Made by a program: the position numbers and the translations under genes | Shown here: positions 44,869-54,027 of the stretch, piece after piece | How positions within the stretch are numbered: position 1 is the stretch's first letter | Layout: the number at the start of each line of letters is the position of its first letter | From: Bradyrhizobium sp. CB2312 | GTDB lineage: Bacteria > Pseudomonadota > Alphaproteobacteria > Rhizobiales > Xanthobacteraceae | Length of the DNA: 64,000 nt | Assembly: GCF_029714425.1 (NCBI RefSeq) | Contig: NZ_CP121668.1 | Coordinates: 7,895,501 to 7,959,500 of the forward strand | Direction of reading: 5' to 3' | The notes under the pieces: model-generated | Told to the model about the DNA's origin: nothing | The model's database searches: none | What the model saw: the letters and a program-made list of their open reading frames with translations, nothing else

Positions 44869-45747
44869 ATGACTGAGTCGACGGAGAATACAGCCGATCA
44901 AACTGAAGCCCCCTTAAAGTTGTCAGAGTTTCTGGAAAGCGTTCCGCCGAATACTCCAACCAAGATACCCGATCTCTTCGCTATCGTTCAGCGCCAAGGC
45001 AGCCTCAGTTTTATCTATAATTTTGAGCTGCCAGATATCCTAATTCACTGCCCTAATGAGATCTGCAACGGCCCCAGGATTTTTCGATGCAATGAGGACA
45101 GCAAGGTCACCCTCGCGGGTGCACTGCACTACCGCTTTTTCAACTATCTGTGCTCGAATTGTCGCAGCTCGCGTAAGACCTTCGCCGTTCGGCTCTTTGT
45201 AATTCAGCATACCAAGGCCGGCTCCCTGACAAAGCTCGGCGAATCTCCGCCTTACGGGCCGACTACGCCCACGCGGTTGCTGAAATTGCTCGGTGATGAG
45301 CGCGACACATTTTTGCAGGGAAGGCGGTGCGAGAACCAGGGCCTGGGAATTGGGGCGTTCAGCTATTATCGGAGGGTGGTTGAGAACCAGAAAGCCCGCA
45401 TCATAGATGAGATCATCAAGGCCTCAGCAATCCTCGGTGCGAAGCAAGAAACGATTGATGCTCTGGAAGCTGCCAAAACCGAAACTCAATTCAGCAAGTC
45501 TCTTGCGCTGGTTAAGGATGCCATCCCACAGGTCCTCCTGATTAAGGGCCACAATCCCCTCACGCTCCTGCACTCCGCGCTCAGCGATGGATTGCACGGC
45601 CGCTCGGATGAGGAGTGTCTTGAGATCGCGCATGACGTGCGGGTGGTGCTCGCAGAACTATCGGAGCGGCTTAGCCAGGTACTCAAGGACGAGGCGGAGC
45701 TCAGCACTGCGGTTTCCAGGCTTCTCAAGCAGAACAATTCAAAATGA
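44869..45747 (+). CDS. Zinc-finger hypothetical protein, first gene of a four-gene operon
   Basis: 292 residues from the ATG at 44869 (MTESTENTADQTEAPLKLSE). Residues about 60-105 contain CPNEICNGPRIFRC and YLCSNCRSS, two cysteine pairs that probably bind zinc. The C-terminal half is helical: ENQGLGIGAFSYYRRVVENQ, LLIKGHNPLTLLHSALSDGL and EECLEIAHDVRVVLAELSER. This arrangement recalls DUF4145-like proteins but the match is not firm. It is co-directional with three more unknown genes, the last of which has a HEPN-like motif; a defence or RNA-related role is possible but not shown. Confidence 0.55.
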   Translation: MTESTENTADQTEAPLKLSEFLESVPPNTPTKIPDLFAIVQRQGSLSFIYNFELPDILIHCPNEICNGPRIFRCNEDSKVTLAGALHYRFFNYLCSNCRSSRKTFAVRLFVIQHTKAGSLTKLGESPPYGPTTPTRLLKLLGDERDTFLQGRRCENQGLGIGAFSYYRRVVENQKARIIDEIIKASAILGAKQETIDALEAAKTETQFSKSLALVKDAIPQVLLIKGHNPLTLLHSALSDGLHGRSDEECLEIAHDVRVVLAELSERLSQVLKDEAELSTAVSRLLKQNNSK

Positions 45748-45819
45748 CCGGGGCAGCTTGCGCTTCCCCACTGGTTGTGACGAAAATAGCATCCTAATCA
45801 ACCTTTGGAGCTACGTGCC

Positions 45820-46317
45820 GTGACGTTGGACCAATTCTTTAAAGTCATCGAAGAAAGTGAAGCCTCTGACTGGACCTCCATTGGTCGCCCGGTCTTCGCG
45901 CAGGACATGCAGCAGGTATCCGGCGGAGGCCAAACCGTTCCGTGGGTCGAGATCGATGAGCACCATTCGTTGATAAGCTTCAGGAAGGACTTGAGCATTT
46001 CAATCGCCACCGGGTTAACCCATCGCGAGGAGTTTTTTGAAGACTGGGCACAAGCGTTTCCAGACAAACACGCATCGTCGGACTGGGTCGACTTTCGCTA
46101 TAACGGAGTCCCGGTTTTTCGTGCGTTACGAGTACTTGTTGACGGCGGCCGTGCCGGCCTTCCTTGCCCGCCTCCGGGTTCAGTGGAGGTGCCGCAGCGG
46201 CAATATCAAATCTATCGGCTGATCGATGAAGTGATCGGCTCAGGGCGGATGTTCGACTATTTCAATCGTGCTGGCCTTCAGACTGTCGCGCTGCATTGGC
46301 CAAATTCGCAGGACTGA
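45820..46317 (+). CDS. Hypothetical protein, second gene of the operon
   Basis: 165 residues from a GTG at 45820 (encoding MTLDQFFKVIEESEASDWTS). The sequence is acidic with strand-like parts (TVPWVEIDEHHSLISFRKDL, WVDFRYNGVPVFRALRVLVD) and a late segment VPQRQYQIYRLIDEVIGSG. No family recognised. It begins 72 bp after the previous stop. Confidence 0.5.
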   Translation: MTLDQFFKVIEESEASDWTSIGRPVFAQDMQQVSGGGQTVPWVEIDEHHSLISFRKDLSISIATGLTHREEFFEDWAQAFPDKHASSDWVDFRYNGVPVFRALRVLVDGGRAGLPCPPPGSVEVPQRQYQIYRLIDEVIGSGRMFDYFNRAGLQTVALHWPNSQD

Positions 46318-46366
46318 GTGCGAGCAAGCCGCCACAGACACCCCCATTTTGCTTCGGAGCTTTCAG

Positions 46367-46756
46367 ATGACGCGCATGATCGTAGTTGTTCGGGAGGTGG
46401 GCAAGCTGAACCCGGAGTACTCTTTGGAATTTGACCTTCCGGAAGTTCCGAGAGTTGGTTCGTACATTTCCATCAACCGGCCCGATAATCCCGAGCCTTA
46501 CAGCGAGGACATGATCATTGAAAAGGTTTGGTGGCGCCTCCACCATCCAGAGACGCGGGCAGGTGTTTCAGCCAGCGACCCAGCAAAAATCGGCAAGCTC
46601 ACCGAAATATTTGTCGAATGCATCCAGGCTACAGGGCCATGGTCCAGCGATCGATGGAGAGACATGCTGGACGCTAGGCGAGAACGAGGCGCCGAAATCC
46701 CGCAATTCGACGTGGCCCGAGTCCAGGTTCGACAGGACGCGTTTAAGAGCAAATAG
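46367..46756 (+). CDS. Hypothetical protein, third gene of the operon
   Basis: 129 residues from the ATG at 46367 (MTRMIVVVREVGKLNPEYSL), with CGGAG nine bases before. The first half is a compact beta-type domain (FDLPEVPRVGSYISINRPDN, IIEKVWWRLHHPE); the C-terminus is basic. Its TAG overlaps the GTG of the next gene by one base, so the two are translationally coupled. Confidence 0.55.
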   Translation: MTRMIVVVREVGKLNPEYSLEFDLPEVPRVGSYISINRPDNPEPYSEDMIIEKVWWRLHHPETRAGVSASDPAKIGKLTEIFVECIQATGPWSSDRWRDMLDARRERGAEIPQFDVARVQVRQDAFKSK

Positions 46757-47925
46757 TGGTGCCTCCCGGCCATAGCGTCCCGCTCATCGACCGCGTGCCA
46801 GTTGATAACGACGCTATGGCTTCCTTTGCCAAGGAAGCCCAATTCACATCCCTCGCGGTATCTCTGATGGTTGAGACCGCCCAATACAGCAGTATAACGA
46901 CCGCCACGGCAATTACTAAAGTTGCAGCAATGAAGCGCCCGATCGATCATCTTCGCGACTCTGCGATGTCCATGGAGGTGGGACCGCCCGGAGGGCGCAT
47001 TACGGAAATGGTAAAGATTGGCGAGCGCCTTCACACTGTGAAGACCGATTCGATTTACCGGATCATGCTGGCTGACGAAATTGATCCAGGTCGCACTAAT
47101 ATCAATGTGCCAAACTCGCAGCAGAAGGTTTTAGATTACGGTTCCGACTCGCCGCTGGTAGCCAAAACGCTGCTGACCGCCAAACAGCTTTTTGAGAAGG
47201 GTTTCCTCGATCCCGACTTCGAGTCCACGAAGGCAATCGAGCTAAGCTTCGAATGCTTGAAGAATTTGGCCGCGATGTTCGACCTTGCAGCGGAGTTCAG
47301 CAGGCAGGATGATGACGTAGAGAGTCGGCTTGCAGAGTTGCAGATCAAGGGCTGTTCTCTAGCGCTCCCATCGGCACCCAACGTAGAACCGCGCTGCAAA
47401 GAGTTCATTCAACGAGCAGATCACGCGCTCCAAGCACTCTTTGCAATTGCTTCCATGTTCTACGGAAGCAAGTTTAAGGGATGGTTTGAGGGCCTTGCGG
47501 AAGAAATATCGCGGAAACACAAGGGCGATACCCAATACGTTGGGCTGACGGCAGACGTAGCGAATTTCTGCAAATCGATCAGGACCACTCGCAACTGCGT
47601 CGAGCACAGGAGGCCAAATGAACACGTCGAGGTTTCTGATTTTTCTCTAACGCCAAATAACGAGATCGTTCCTCCCACAATTGCCGTGCACCACCCCAAG
47701 TTTACTCAACCAAGAATGCCAATTTCAGCATATACGTCTCAGGTCACTGAGCATATTGCCGATACATTCGAGATTCTTATTGCATTCATGTGTTCGAGAA
47801 ACATTGATGCGCCGGTGAAGATTCCTGTCCAAGTGGTAGAACTGCCGGAAAACCAACGCAGCCATAAGCTTGTTAAGTACTCTTACGGGATGGACGGTGG
47901 GAAGCAGATTATCCCCGTGTCGTGA
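46756..47925 (+). CDS. Hypothetical protein with HEPN-like RNxxxH motif
   Basis: 389 residues from a GTG at 46756 coupled to the gene before. The C-terminal half is helical and contains CKSIRTTRNCVEHRRPNEHV, where RNCVEH fits the Rx4-6H motif with N after R that marks HEPN ribonucleases. Upstream helices (LQALFAIASMFYGSKFKGWF) support a HEPN-type bundle. The N-terminal half (SIYRIMLADEIDPGRTNINV, QQKVLDYGSDSPLVAKTLLT) is unassigned. HEPN RNases are common toxic parts of toxin-antitoxin and phage-defence systems; with three unknown partner genes this is a candidate but unproven system. It ends about 60 bp before an IS copy. Confidence 0.5.
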   Translation: MVPPGHSVPLIDRVPVDNDAMASFAKEAQFTSLAVSLMVETAQYSSITTATAITKVAAMKRPIDHLRDSAMSMEVGPPGGRITEMVKIGERLHTVKTDSIYRIMLADEIDPGRTNINVPNSQQKVLDYGSDSPLVAKTLLTAKQLFEKGFLDPDFESTKAIELSFECLKNLAAMFDLAAEFSRQDDDVESRLAELQIKGCSLALPSAPNVEPRCKEFIQRADHALQALFAIASMFYGSKFKGWFEGLAEEISRKHKGDTQYVGLTADVANFCKSIRTTRNCVEHRRPNEHVEVSDFSLTPNNEIVPPTIAVHHPKFTQPRMPISAYTSQVTEHIADTFEILIAFMCSRNIDAPVKIPVQVVELPENQRSHKLVKYSYGMDGGKQIIPVS

Positions 47926-47990
47926 CGTGCTTACCGATACCGTGCCCCTCCACTTGGCCCATGAGACGATGATTGGCCCTTACCATAAAG

Positions 47991-49532
47991 AGTCGTTCGT
48001 GAAGAACGTCCCTGAGCACCGTTTTACGCAAGGTGTGGTTGCGATAGGTGGCGACAGAGCATCCATAACAGGCCGCATAAAAGTTCGGTGAGCCAGCGGC
48101 GGAGCAGGCTGAAGTTGTAGCCGGCGGCGGCGAGCACGGCGTTGGTGCGGTCGCCGTCGCGACCCTTGAGATGGTTACGGCGCATTCGGTGGTCGTCCTT
48201 GAGATGGCCGATCACAGGCTCGACGGCGGCGCGACGCCGCATCTCGCGGCGGATGGCTTTGGTGACACGGCGAACCTGGCCACTGATCCAGACCTTGAAC
48301 CGGTCAGGATAGTTGTGGCCGCGGTAGCCCTTGTCGCCGTGGATGCGGCGCGCTGCAACACCAGTGAGCTTTTCGAGGTCGGCGATGACGGGACCGAGCG
48401 TGTGGCCGTCATAGGGATTGCCGTGCAGGGCCTTGGCATGCAATACGAACTGCCCGCCTTTGGGCGCGGTGGCAGGCGTGGCAATCGAGACTTTGCAGCC
48501 AAATTCGTAAGGTGCCCGGGCCTTGCCTTTGCCGATGCACTCCACCTCGGGGGCGTGCAACGAGTAGACCTTGGGACCGCGCTGACGCTGCTCTTGATGG
48601 CGAACCCGGTGGGCGAGATCGAGCAGCGGACCAAAGCGATCCTCAAGCGCAGGGTCGCCCTCGATCTTGCGTCTGATGTCACGGATGATGCGGCCAAGCC
48701 GGGTGCGCAGGAATTTGAGCTCTCGCCGGGCACGCTTGAACTGGTGGGCATGCGTGTAGCGTCCCACCATGATGGCGGCGCGCCTGGCCACGCGCAGATA
48801 GCTTTGGCGCAGTTCGACGCTCTCGCGTTTGGCCAAACCGACCAGCTTCTCGATCGCCCGGTGCATGAGCCGTGCATCGCTCGGATGCGCGATCGCCTTC
48901 TCCTGTACGGTGGTATCCACAACGAGCCGCTCGAGATCTTTGGTCTCGATTGCCCCAGTTCGATGCGCCACCGAGAGGCTTTCTTGCAACAGCGCGGCGA
49001 TCTGCTCCTCACCCAGCCGCTGGCGCCAGCGGGTCAGCGACGAGCGATCGAATGGCAAGTCGTGCCGGAACACCACCTCGCCGCAGAAATGCTGAAAATA
49101 CGGGTTCTCGACCCACCTGTCGCACAGCGCCTCGTCAGAGAGATTGTGCATGTGCTTGAGGATGAATAGTCCGGCTACCAATCGTGTCGGCAACGGTGGC
49201 TGCCCCGGCCCGAGGCGACAGACCGAACTGAAGCGTCCCGCCAGGAAGTCCCAATCGATCTCCGCCGCCAGACGCACCAACGGATGGCGAAGGTTGATGA
49301 TCTTCTCCAGAGATGGACGAAACAGATCGTCCTGACGATCGTCGCGCGGATGGCTCATGGGTTCTCCCCAATAGCGAATCTCGCCGTCAAAGGAATCACG
49401 AAGCCGCCCAATCCGGAATCCAAAAACGCAAGAAAACCAGGACCTACCCACGGCATTCTTGCAAAATCGAATACTTGCCCGCGTCAAATCACTGCGACAG
49501 ATCAATCGCTTCCGAATTCTTCACGGGCGACT
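47991..49532 (-). mobile_element. IS5-family insertion sequence, copy A (1,542 bp)
   Basis: The sequence from 47991 to 49532 is repeated at 62002-63543 with only two differences that I noticed. Ends are inverted repeats: AGTCGTTCGTGAAGAAC at the left, and the right end read in reverse complement is AGTCGCCCGTGAAGAATTC. Four bases, AAAG, flank both sides (47987-47990 and 49533-49536), a target duplication that fixes the ends. It encodes one transposase on the minus strand. Confidence 0.85.
48024..49358 (-). CDS. IS5-family transposase, copy A
   Basis: 444 residues from the ATG at 49358 (MSHPRDDRQDDLFRPSLEKI); the open frame extends 49 residues further upstream but that part includes the IS end. 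The N-terminal domain reads PLPTRLVAGLFILKHMHNLS; the catalytic residues are in ERLVVDTTVQEKAI (Asp), RIHGDKGYRGHN (Asp) and AVEPVIGHLKDDHRM (Glu). It looks intact. Compared with copy B it has FDRSS where B has FDCSS, and ends SQPHLA where B ends SQSHLA. Confidence 0.85.
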   Translation of the reverse strand: MSHPRDDRQDDLFRPSLEKIINLRHPLVRLAAEIDWDFLAGRFSSVCRLGPGQPPLPTRLVAGLFILKHMHNLSDEALCDRWVENPYFQHFCGEVVFRHDLPFDRSSLTRWRQRLGEEQIAALLQESLSVAHRTGAIETKDLERLVVDTTVQEKAIAHPSDARLMHRAIEKLVGLAKRESVELRQSYLRVARRAAIMVGRYTHAHQFKRARRELKFLRTRLGRIIRDIRRKIEGDPALEDRFGPLLDLAHRVRHQEQRQRGPKVYSLHAPEVECIGKGKARAPYEFGCKVSIATPATAPKGGQFVLHAKALHGNPYDGHTLGPVIADLEKLTGVAARRIHGDKGYRGHNYPDRFKVWISGQVRRVTKAIRREMRRRAAVEPVIGHLKDDHRMRRNHLKGRDGDRTNAVLAAAGYNFSLLRRWLTELLCGLLWMLCRHLSQPHLA

Positions 49533-49678
49533 AAAGATGGACCTCTGAAAGTTCGTGCCCAGAAGAACACGTGAGAAATAGCTGTCGGACGACTCGATGA
49601 TGCAGACGATCTACAACTTGCCCCCACAATGGATTCGAGAGTTGACCGATGAGGTCGCCTTTCTTCGCGGCCGATACC

Positions 49679-50059
49679 CTATAGCCCTATCTGCGATTTG
49701 ATAATGCCGGCCCCGATGTTCACAAGAGCGGGCAACGTCATAGCGCCAATGGCCTTACCTTTCTCCTTGACCTTCCGCCAAATCGTGTCGTCGCGGACCG
49801 TTTCCACAAACTCGTGCCCCTTATACGTGAGCCGTCGCACGCTATAGATTACGTGGACAAGGTCTGGGTTTTCATTATCAGGAACACTACTAATACTGGC
49901 TTCAATAAAGCCCGCGTCCTTAAGCTGAACAACATGGTAGTCAATCTGATCCTCTGTCCAGCCATCGATCTTAATGCTGTCTAGATCAGAGATAGGCCGC
50001 GTCGCATGCTCCTCGATATGCAGCAGCAATTGCCGCACCAGATCAACTTCCAACTTCAT
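49679..50059 (-). CDS. DUF2513-type protein
   Basis: About 126 residues from the ATG at 50059 (MKLEVDLVRQLLLHIEEHAT). The family pattern is visible: MDL-like start with a winged-helix N-terminus, DQIDYHVVQLKDAGFIEA, then RRLTYKGHEFVETVRDDTIW and KVKEKGKAIG. DUF2513 proteins are small winged-helix proteins found on phages and islands; the role is unknown. A start at 50122 would add 21 residues without family match. Confidence 0.65.
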   Translation of the reverse strand: MKLEVDLVRQLLLHIEEHATRPISDLDSIKIDGWTEDQIDYHVVQLKDAGFIEASISSVPDNENPDLVHVIYSVRRLTYKGHEFVETVRDDTIWRKVKEKGKAIGAMTLPALVNIGAGIIKSQIGL

Positions 50060-50125
50060 GTCAGCCCACCGAATCCCGCGATGAATGCTGACAGTATGAC
50101 TCGGTTTAGCTGCAGTCGTCATGCA

Positions 50126-50830
50126 CTAAACGCTCCGCACGCCGCCACCCGCCTTGCCCAATCCATCGGCTTCGGCCTCACCGGCTTGCCAGCCTTGTCC
50201 TCCGGCCAGCTGTGCACCGCGCGTTGCGTGACGCCATCGCGCATGACCGTCGTGAGGGTGACCTTCCCGCCAACAATATAGCGGCCTGTTAGTGACTTCT
50301 CGCGGGGGTGGTCTCCGCGAGATGGAGCAGATCAGCTTGAGCATCGCGCGCGTCGAGCGGAACACCCAACGGCCACCCCGTCCGCTTCACCTCTTTCACG
50401 TCTGGAGGGGGAAACGCGAACAAGTGCGATTCCATCAACTCGCCGACCGGATCGCCGCCGATTTCGACTTCGCTGCGTAAGCGTTCGACGTCACCATGGA
50501 CCACATCGATCATATACGCGGCCGGGCGGTCTTCGCCATCTAGCCACCCAACGAGAACAGGTTGGCCGCCGTAAACTCATAACCCTCGCTGCTGGCGTGC
50601 GAAGCAAACAGCTCCTGAAAGTACCCGCCAGGCTTCCTAACAAAATCGTCGAACGTACAGTTCTTCCCCACCTCAGCGACGAGAAAGGCGAAGCCTGCCG
50701 GACCCGTTGCCGCAACACAGGCACGCCTGCCCGCAATGGGCACGCACTTACGGTGCGCGGCTCAACCGCGCACTGACGCGGATGACTGCGGAGGAGGGCC
50801 GCAAACTCGGGATCACCGCCTATTGGCACT
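50126..50830 (-). pseudogene. Decayed genes of unknown, possibly plasmid- or phage-related, origin
   Basis: Three frames on the minus strand look like protein: GPAGFAFLVAEVGKNCTFDD then FVRKPGGYFQELFASHASSE (50540-50743), which by one frame change runs into GWLDGEDRPAAYMIDVVHGD and EVEIGGDPVGELMESHLFAF (50289-50560). A third, RYIVGGKVTLTTVMRDGVTQ with RAVHSWPEDKAGKP, lies at 50126-50290. PGGYF is reminiscent of replication initiators but that is not enough to name it. Confidence 0.35.
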
Positions 50831-51039
50831 ACTGGCGGTTCGGCGGTGTGACGAAACCAACATCACGCCTGCTAGCGCGTCGCCCCCGGAGACGGCCACT
50901 TGGTACACGATGAAGTCGGTGCCTCTGGGGAATGGCACGGTGGACGGCTCGATGCGATCCTGAACGGGGACGAGGTTGGCGTCGTGGCGAGGGCAAGGCT
51001 GGAAAATATGTCGGGACCGAAACAAACCCGGACCAGATA

Positions 51040-51552
51040 TCAGAGGCGCTCCGCCGCATCGCTGTTGGGGAGAGGCGCGTTGACATACATGCGCGTGACG
51101 CTTGGGTGCGTAACCCGGTGGCCCAAGCGTTCGGCCTTCCGCGCGGTCGCTCGGCAGAGCGCGAGAGCCAATCCGCGGAAGTTCAACGTGGCGCCGCGTT
51201 GCGGAGCAGCTCGCAAGCGCGACGGTAGACTTAACCACCCTTCAGACCGCGTAGAATCTGGGGCATGCGGCGCCGAAGCATCCGGGTCCGAATCCGTCGG
51301 CACATCTGCTGTGTCATTTCTGCGCGCTCCTTGGCTCGGAACTCCATAGTGCCTGGCTGGCTGTCCTTTGGCTGTGAATTGCTTGCCGCCGATAACGGTG
51401 CTGACGTCGATTTCGTCTACAAGCGTCGGCGTGCTAGGCAGGAACGGTACCTTGCCGCGCGTGCACCAATCGCGGATCGTTTCTGGCCGCTGACCGAAGA
51501 CGTGGGCTGCCTCAGCCAGTGTTAACAGCTTGAATGGCCGGCGATTCGACAT
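51040..51552 (-). CDS. HTH (MerR/excisionase-type) DNA-binding protein
   Basis: 170 residues. The N-terminus carries FKLLTLAEAAHVFGQRPETI then RDWCTRGKVPFLPS, a winged helix-turn-helix of the excisionase kind. The middle (DVPTDSDPDASAPHAPDSTR) is low in complexity and the C-terminus is basic. It may regulate or direct recombination of an element whose integrase fragment lies just beyond, at 51560. Completeness is uncertain. Confidence 0.5.
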   Translation of the reverse strand: MSNRRPFKLLTLAEAAHVFGQRPETIRDWCTRGKVPFLPSTPTLVDEIDVSTVIGGKQFTAKGQPARHYGVPSQGARRNDTADVPTDSDPDASAPHAPDSTRSEGWLSLPSRLRAAPQRGATLNFRGLALALCRATARKAERLGHRVTHPSVTRMYVNAPLPNSDAAERL

Positions 51553-51559
51553 TCGGCGG

Positions 51560-51672
51560 CAGTCGTCCGGCCCGAACTTGGATCACCGGCCACACCGATA
51601 TCCGCGAGACAGAGCGGTACTGCCGCGAAGCCGCGCGCAAGAAGCTTGCGGTTGCAACTCGAAGGCGGATTT
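51560..51672 (+). pseudogene. Tyrosine recombinase C-terminal fragment
   Basis: A short plus-strand frame reads TWITGHTDIRETERYCREAA then RKKLAVATRRRI and stops. This is the last helix of a tyrosine recombinase, with the Y nucleophile in ERYCREA. Nothing upstream matches, so only a scar of the integrase remains. Confidence 0.45.
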
Positions 51673-52026
51673 GACATCCGACTGCCTAACCCGCCCGAGG
51701 AGTTAGGCAATAATGACGATCACTTATTGAAATCGTTGGTCGCAGAAACAGTTTGGCGATCCCGGCAGGGCCCCAGATTCGAGGATTTTCAAGGCCTTAT
51801 CGCGGGGTGGGTGACAATCGCGCTTCAGGCGTTTTCGGGGACTTTCGCGGCACGGTTACCCACTAGCGGGGCGGAGGGACGCGCTGTGGAGGCTCTATCT
51901 GGTTGCCGTCGCATTGCACTTCCTCGCAGTCGTCAATGGCGAGGTCAGGGTTCCACATCATGGCTGGCAATCATTAGCTGAGCGTGGCATCGTCGAAGGC
52001 GCTTTTTGGCTGCTCGGAGGATCGCA
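51673..52026. other. No recognisable gene
   Basis: A plus-strand frame to 51981 contains RLPNPPEELGNNDDHLLKSL but has only a TTG start, overlaps the recombinase scar and belongs to no family I know. Confidence 0.3.
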
Positions 52027-52344
52027 ATGGGTTCAGACCGTCGCCGTGCGCTGTTTGTGCTTTTCTCGGTTCTTCTGACCACCTCAACGCCCACTATTCG
52101 CGCTGAAGCGCAGAATCTCACGATTCAAGAGTGGGTCGATCAGTTCGTAGCGTCCTGCGTCGGATCGGGTTCCACTGACCTCGCATCCGGTCTTGTAGAT
52201 GCGAACGGCGACATCTCTCTGAAACGGTTCACGCTGAGCGGCACTGTTACAGGGCAGGTAAAGCTCGAACATAAGAGTGCGAGGCTTCTGACGGACGGCA
52301 TCAACAACGCGATGTCGGCAGCTACTGTTACCGTGGCGGATTAA
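52027..52344 (+). CDS. Small exported protein, possibly 5' part of a split gene
   Basis: 105 residues from the ATG at 52027, with CGGAGG seven bases before it. The signal peptide is clear (RRRALFVLFSVLLTTSTPTI then RAEA). The mature part reads TIQEWVDQFVASCVGSGSTD and SGTVTGQVKLEHKSARLLTD. The TAA at 52344 is followed in the same frame by VRQCLAPVRPC, which looks like the continuation of the protein, so the stop may be a mutation. A second related-looking frame starts 45 bp on. Confidence 0.5.
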   Translation: MGSDRRRALFVLFSVLLTTSTPTIRAEAQNLTIQEWVDQFVASCVGSGSTDLASGLVDANGDISLKRFTLSGTVTGQVKLEHKSARLLTDGINNAMSAATVTVAD

Positions 52345-52388
52345 GTGCGCCAGTGTTTAGCGCCGGTGAGGCCGTGTTGATCCAGGTA

Positions 52389-52691
52389 ATGCAATCGCAA
52401 TTCCAAACGGGAAGTGGGGGTGTCAAGGTCTATATTCTCACCCCTCCAGAGGATCAGATTATGAAACAACTCGCAATCACGAAAGGCTATTTTGGTAAGC
52501 TGGGCGAAGCTGTTCTTGCGAGTCAAATTCAATCGGCACTCAGCATGAGTGACATTCGCTATTGTTCGGCAATGCGATTACTGAGCGATAAGAATTATGC
52601 GTACGAAGGCTTGAACTTTGGTCAGGGGGCGACCGCTTCTCTTCTGCCGCCTGGCGACGAGTATGCCTTGAGAGTTGGGTTTGCAAAGTAA
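52389..52691 (+). CDS. Hypothetical protein, possibly 3' part of the split gene
   Basis: 100 residues from an ATG at 52389 (MQSQFQTGSGGVKVYILTPP). The frame is clean: EDQIMKQLAITKGYFGKLGE and SALSMSDIRYCSAMRLLSDK. It has no ribosome site and no export signal, which fits the C-terminal portion of the exported protein just upstream. Confidence 0.45.
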   Translation: MQSQFQTGSGGVKVYILTPPEDQIMKQLAITKGYFGKLGEAVLASQIQSALSMSDIRYCSAMRLLSDKNYAYEGLNFGQGATASLLPPGDEYALRVGFAK

Positions 52692-53100
52692 TCGCGCTGA
52701 AGAAGGCTCATATTTTGGATACGACGAAATTGGGTGAGGCTAGCTTCGAAGTGGGAAGGAGCGGATCACCGCACCGACATGCAAATTGTGGCACTTTCAA
52801 TCGTGTTCACCGGGTGTGAACGCGATGAGATTCATCGCGCCGCCGGCCAGCACTTGCTTTCGGACTTTCTCGGTGTAGAGCTCCGCCTGCGAGAGGGTAC
52901 GCCACGCGACTGAACCTGATCGTACGTAAATCAAAGGTAACGTGGGGCAAACGCTTGTTCGCGGCTCCTGCCCTCCTCCAAATTTAGACTAGTGCAATCC
53001 ACCGCAAGCGAGGCTCTCTCCAACCGGAACCACCCACGCTGACATCGTTCTCTCGCGGTCGAGGCGCATTGGATCATGCGTTGTGATTGCTACCGAGAAC
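52692..53100. other. Integrase scar and intergenic DNA
   Basis: On the minus strand at about 52805-52925 the frame VAWRTLSQAELYTEKVRKQV then LAGGAMNLI matches the C-terminal helix of a tyrosine recombinase (Y in ELYTEKV). The rest holds no gene I can support. The final AAC (53098-53100) is the left target duplication of the next element. Confidence 0.45.
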
Positions 53101-53130
53101 TGAGCTGCTGCCGGTTTGATGGACACCCGT

Positions 53131-53997
53131 TTAAGCTAATCCCACCTTGCGCTCGAACTCAACAGGGCTGAGGTATCCGATCGTCGAATGACGCCGGACG
53201 GCGTTATAGAACCGCTCGATGTAGTCGAACACATCTGCTCTTGCCTCGTTCCTGGTGCGATAGGTCTTGCGCTCGGTACGCTCGGTCTTCAACGACGAGA
53301 AGAAGCTCTCCATCGCCGCGTTGTCCCACACATTGCCGGATCGGCTCATGCTGCAAACGATGCTGCTGTCAGCCATCAAGCGCTCGAACTGTTCGCTGAC
53401 GTATTGGCTGCCGCGATCGGAATGGTGCATCAGAGCATCTGGTTTGCCGCGCCGCCAGACTGCCATCAACAGGGCGTCCGCAACCAATTGCGCTGTCATA
53501 CTGGCGCTCATCGACCAGCCAACCACCCGGCGCGAGAACAGGTCGATCACCGCCGACACGTAGAGCCAGCCCTCGGCGGTCCAGATGTAGGTGAAGTCGG
53601 CGATCCATTTCTGATTCGGCCGCTCGGCCACAAACTGACGATCCAGAAGATTCGCCGGCACGTTCGCTATCTGGCGATCGCCTTCATCCTTCGGCAGGCG
53701 CCGGCGTCTCGGCCGCGCCCGTAAGGCCTGCAGGCGCATCAGCCGCTCGATCCGATGCAGACCGCAGTCGACGCCGTCTTCCAGAAGGTCTCTCCAGACG
53801 CGCCGTGCCCCGTAGGTCCGGTCGCTGGCAAGGAAGCTTGCCTTGACCCGCTGGCCTACCGTCTCGTCGCTTCGGGATCTGGCGCTGGGCGATCGGTTCA
53901 GCCAGGCATGGAAGCCCGACCGCGATACGCCCATTGCTTCGCATAGCCATGCCACCGGCCAGATATTCCGGTGCTTCGCGATGAAGACGAACTTCAT
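53131..53997 (-). CDS. IS3-family transposase OrfB
   Basis: 288 residues with the IS3 OrfB layout: an N-terminal HTH (WLCEAMGVSRSGFHAWLNRS), HTH_21 (YGARRVWRDLLEDGVDCGLH) and a DDE integrase core with DFTYIWTAEGWLYVSAVIDL (Asp), HHSDRGSQYVSEQF (Asp) and NAAMESFFSSLKTE (Glu). It looks intact, but in IS3 elements it is made by frameshifting from OrfA, and OrfA is interrupted here. Confidence 0.9.
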   Translation of the reverse strand: MKFVFIAKHRNIWPVAWLCEAMGVSRSGFHAWLNRSPSARSRSDETVGQRVKASFLASDRTYGARRVWRDLLEDGVDCGLHRIERLMRLQALRARPRRRRLPKDEGDRQIANVPANLLDRQFVAERPNQKWIADFTYIWTAEGWLYVSAVIDLFSRRVVGWSMSASMTAQLVADALLMAVWRRGKPDALMHHSDRGSQYVSEQFERLMADSSIVCSMSRSGNVWDNAAMESFFSSLKTERTERKTYRTRNEARADVFDYIERFYNAVRRHSTIGYLSPVEFERKVGLA

Positions 53998-54027
53998 GTC
54001 GCTTCCTTCGCGAAGTAGGCCGCGGCC

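Noticed and set aside
48171..49169. 332-residue plus-strand open frame inside IS copy A (and its twin at 62182-63180)
   Set aside because: It is antisense to an intact transposase with clear catalytic motifs and has no family-like sequence of its own; it is a shadow frame of GC-rich coding DNA.
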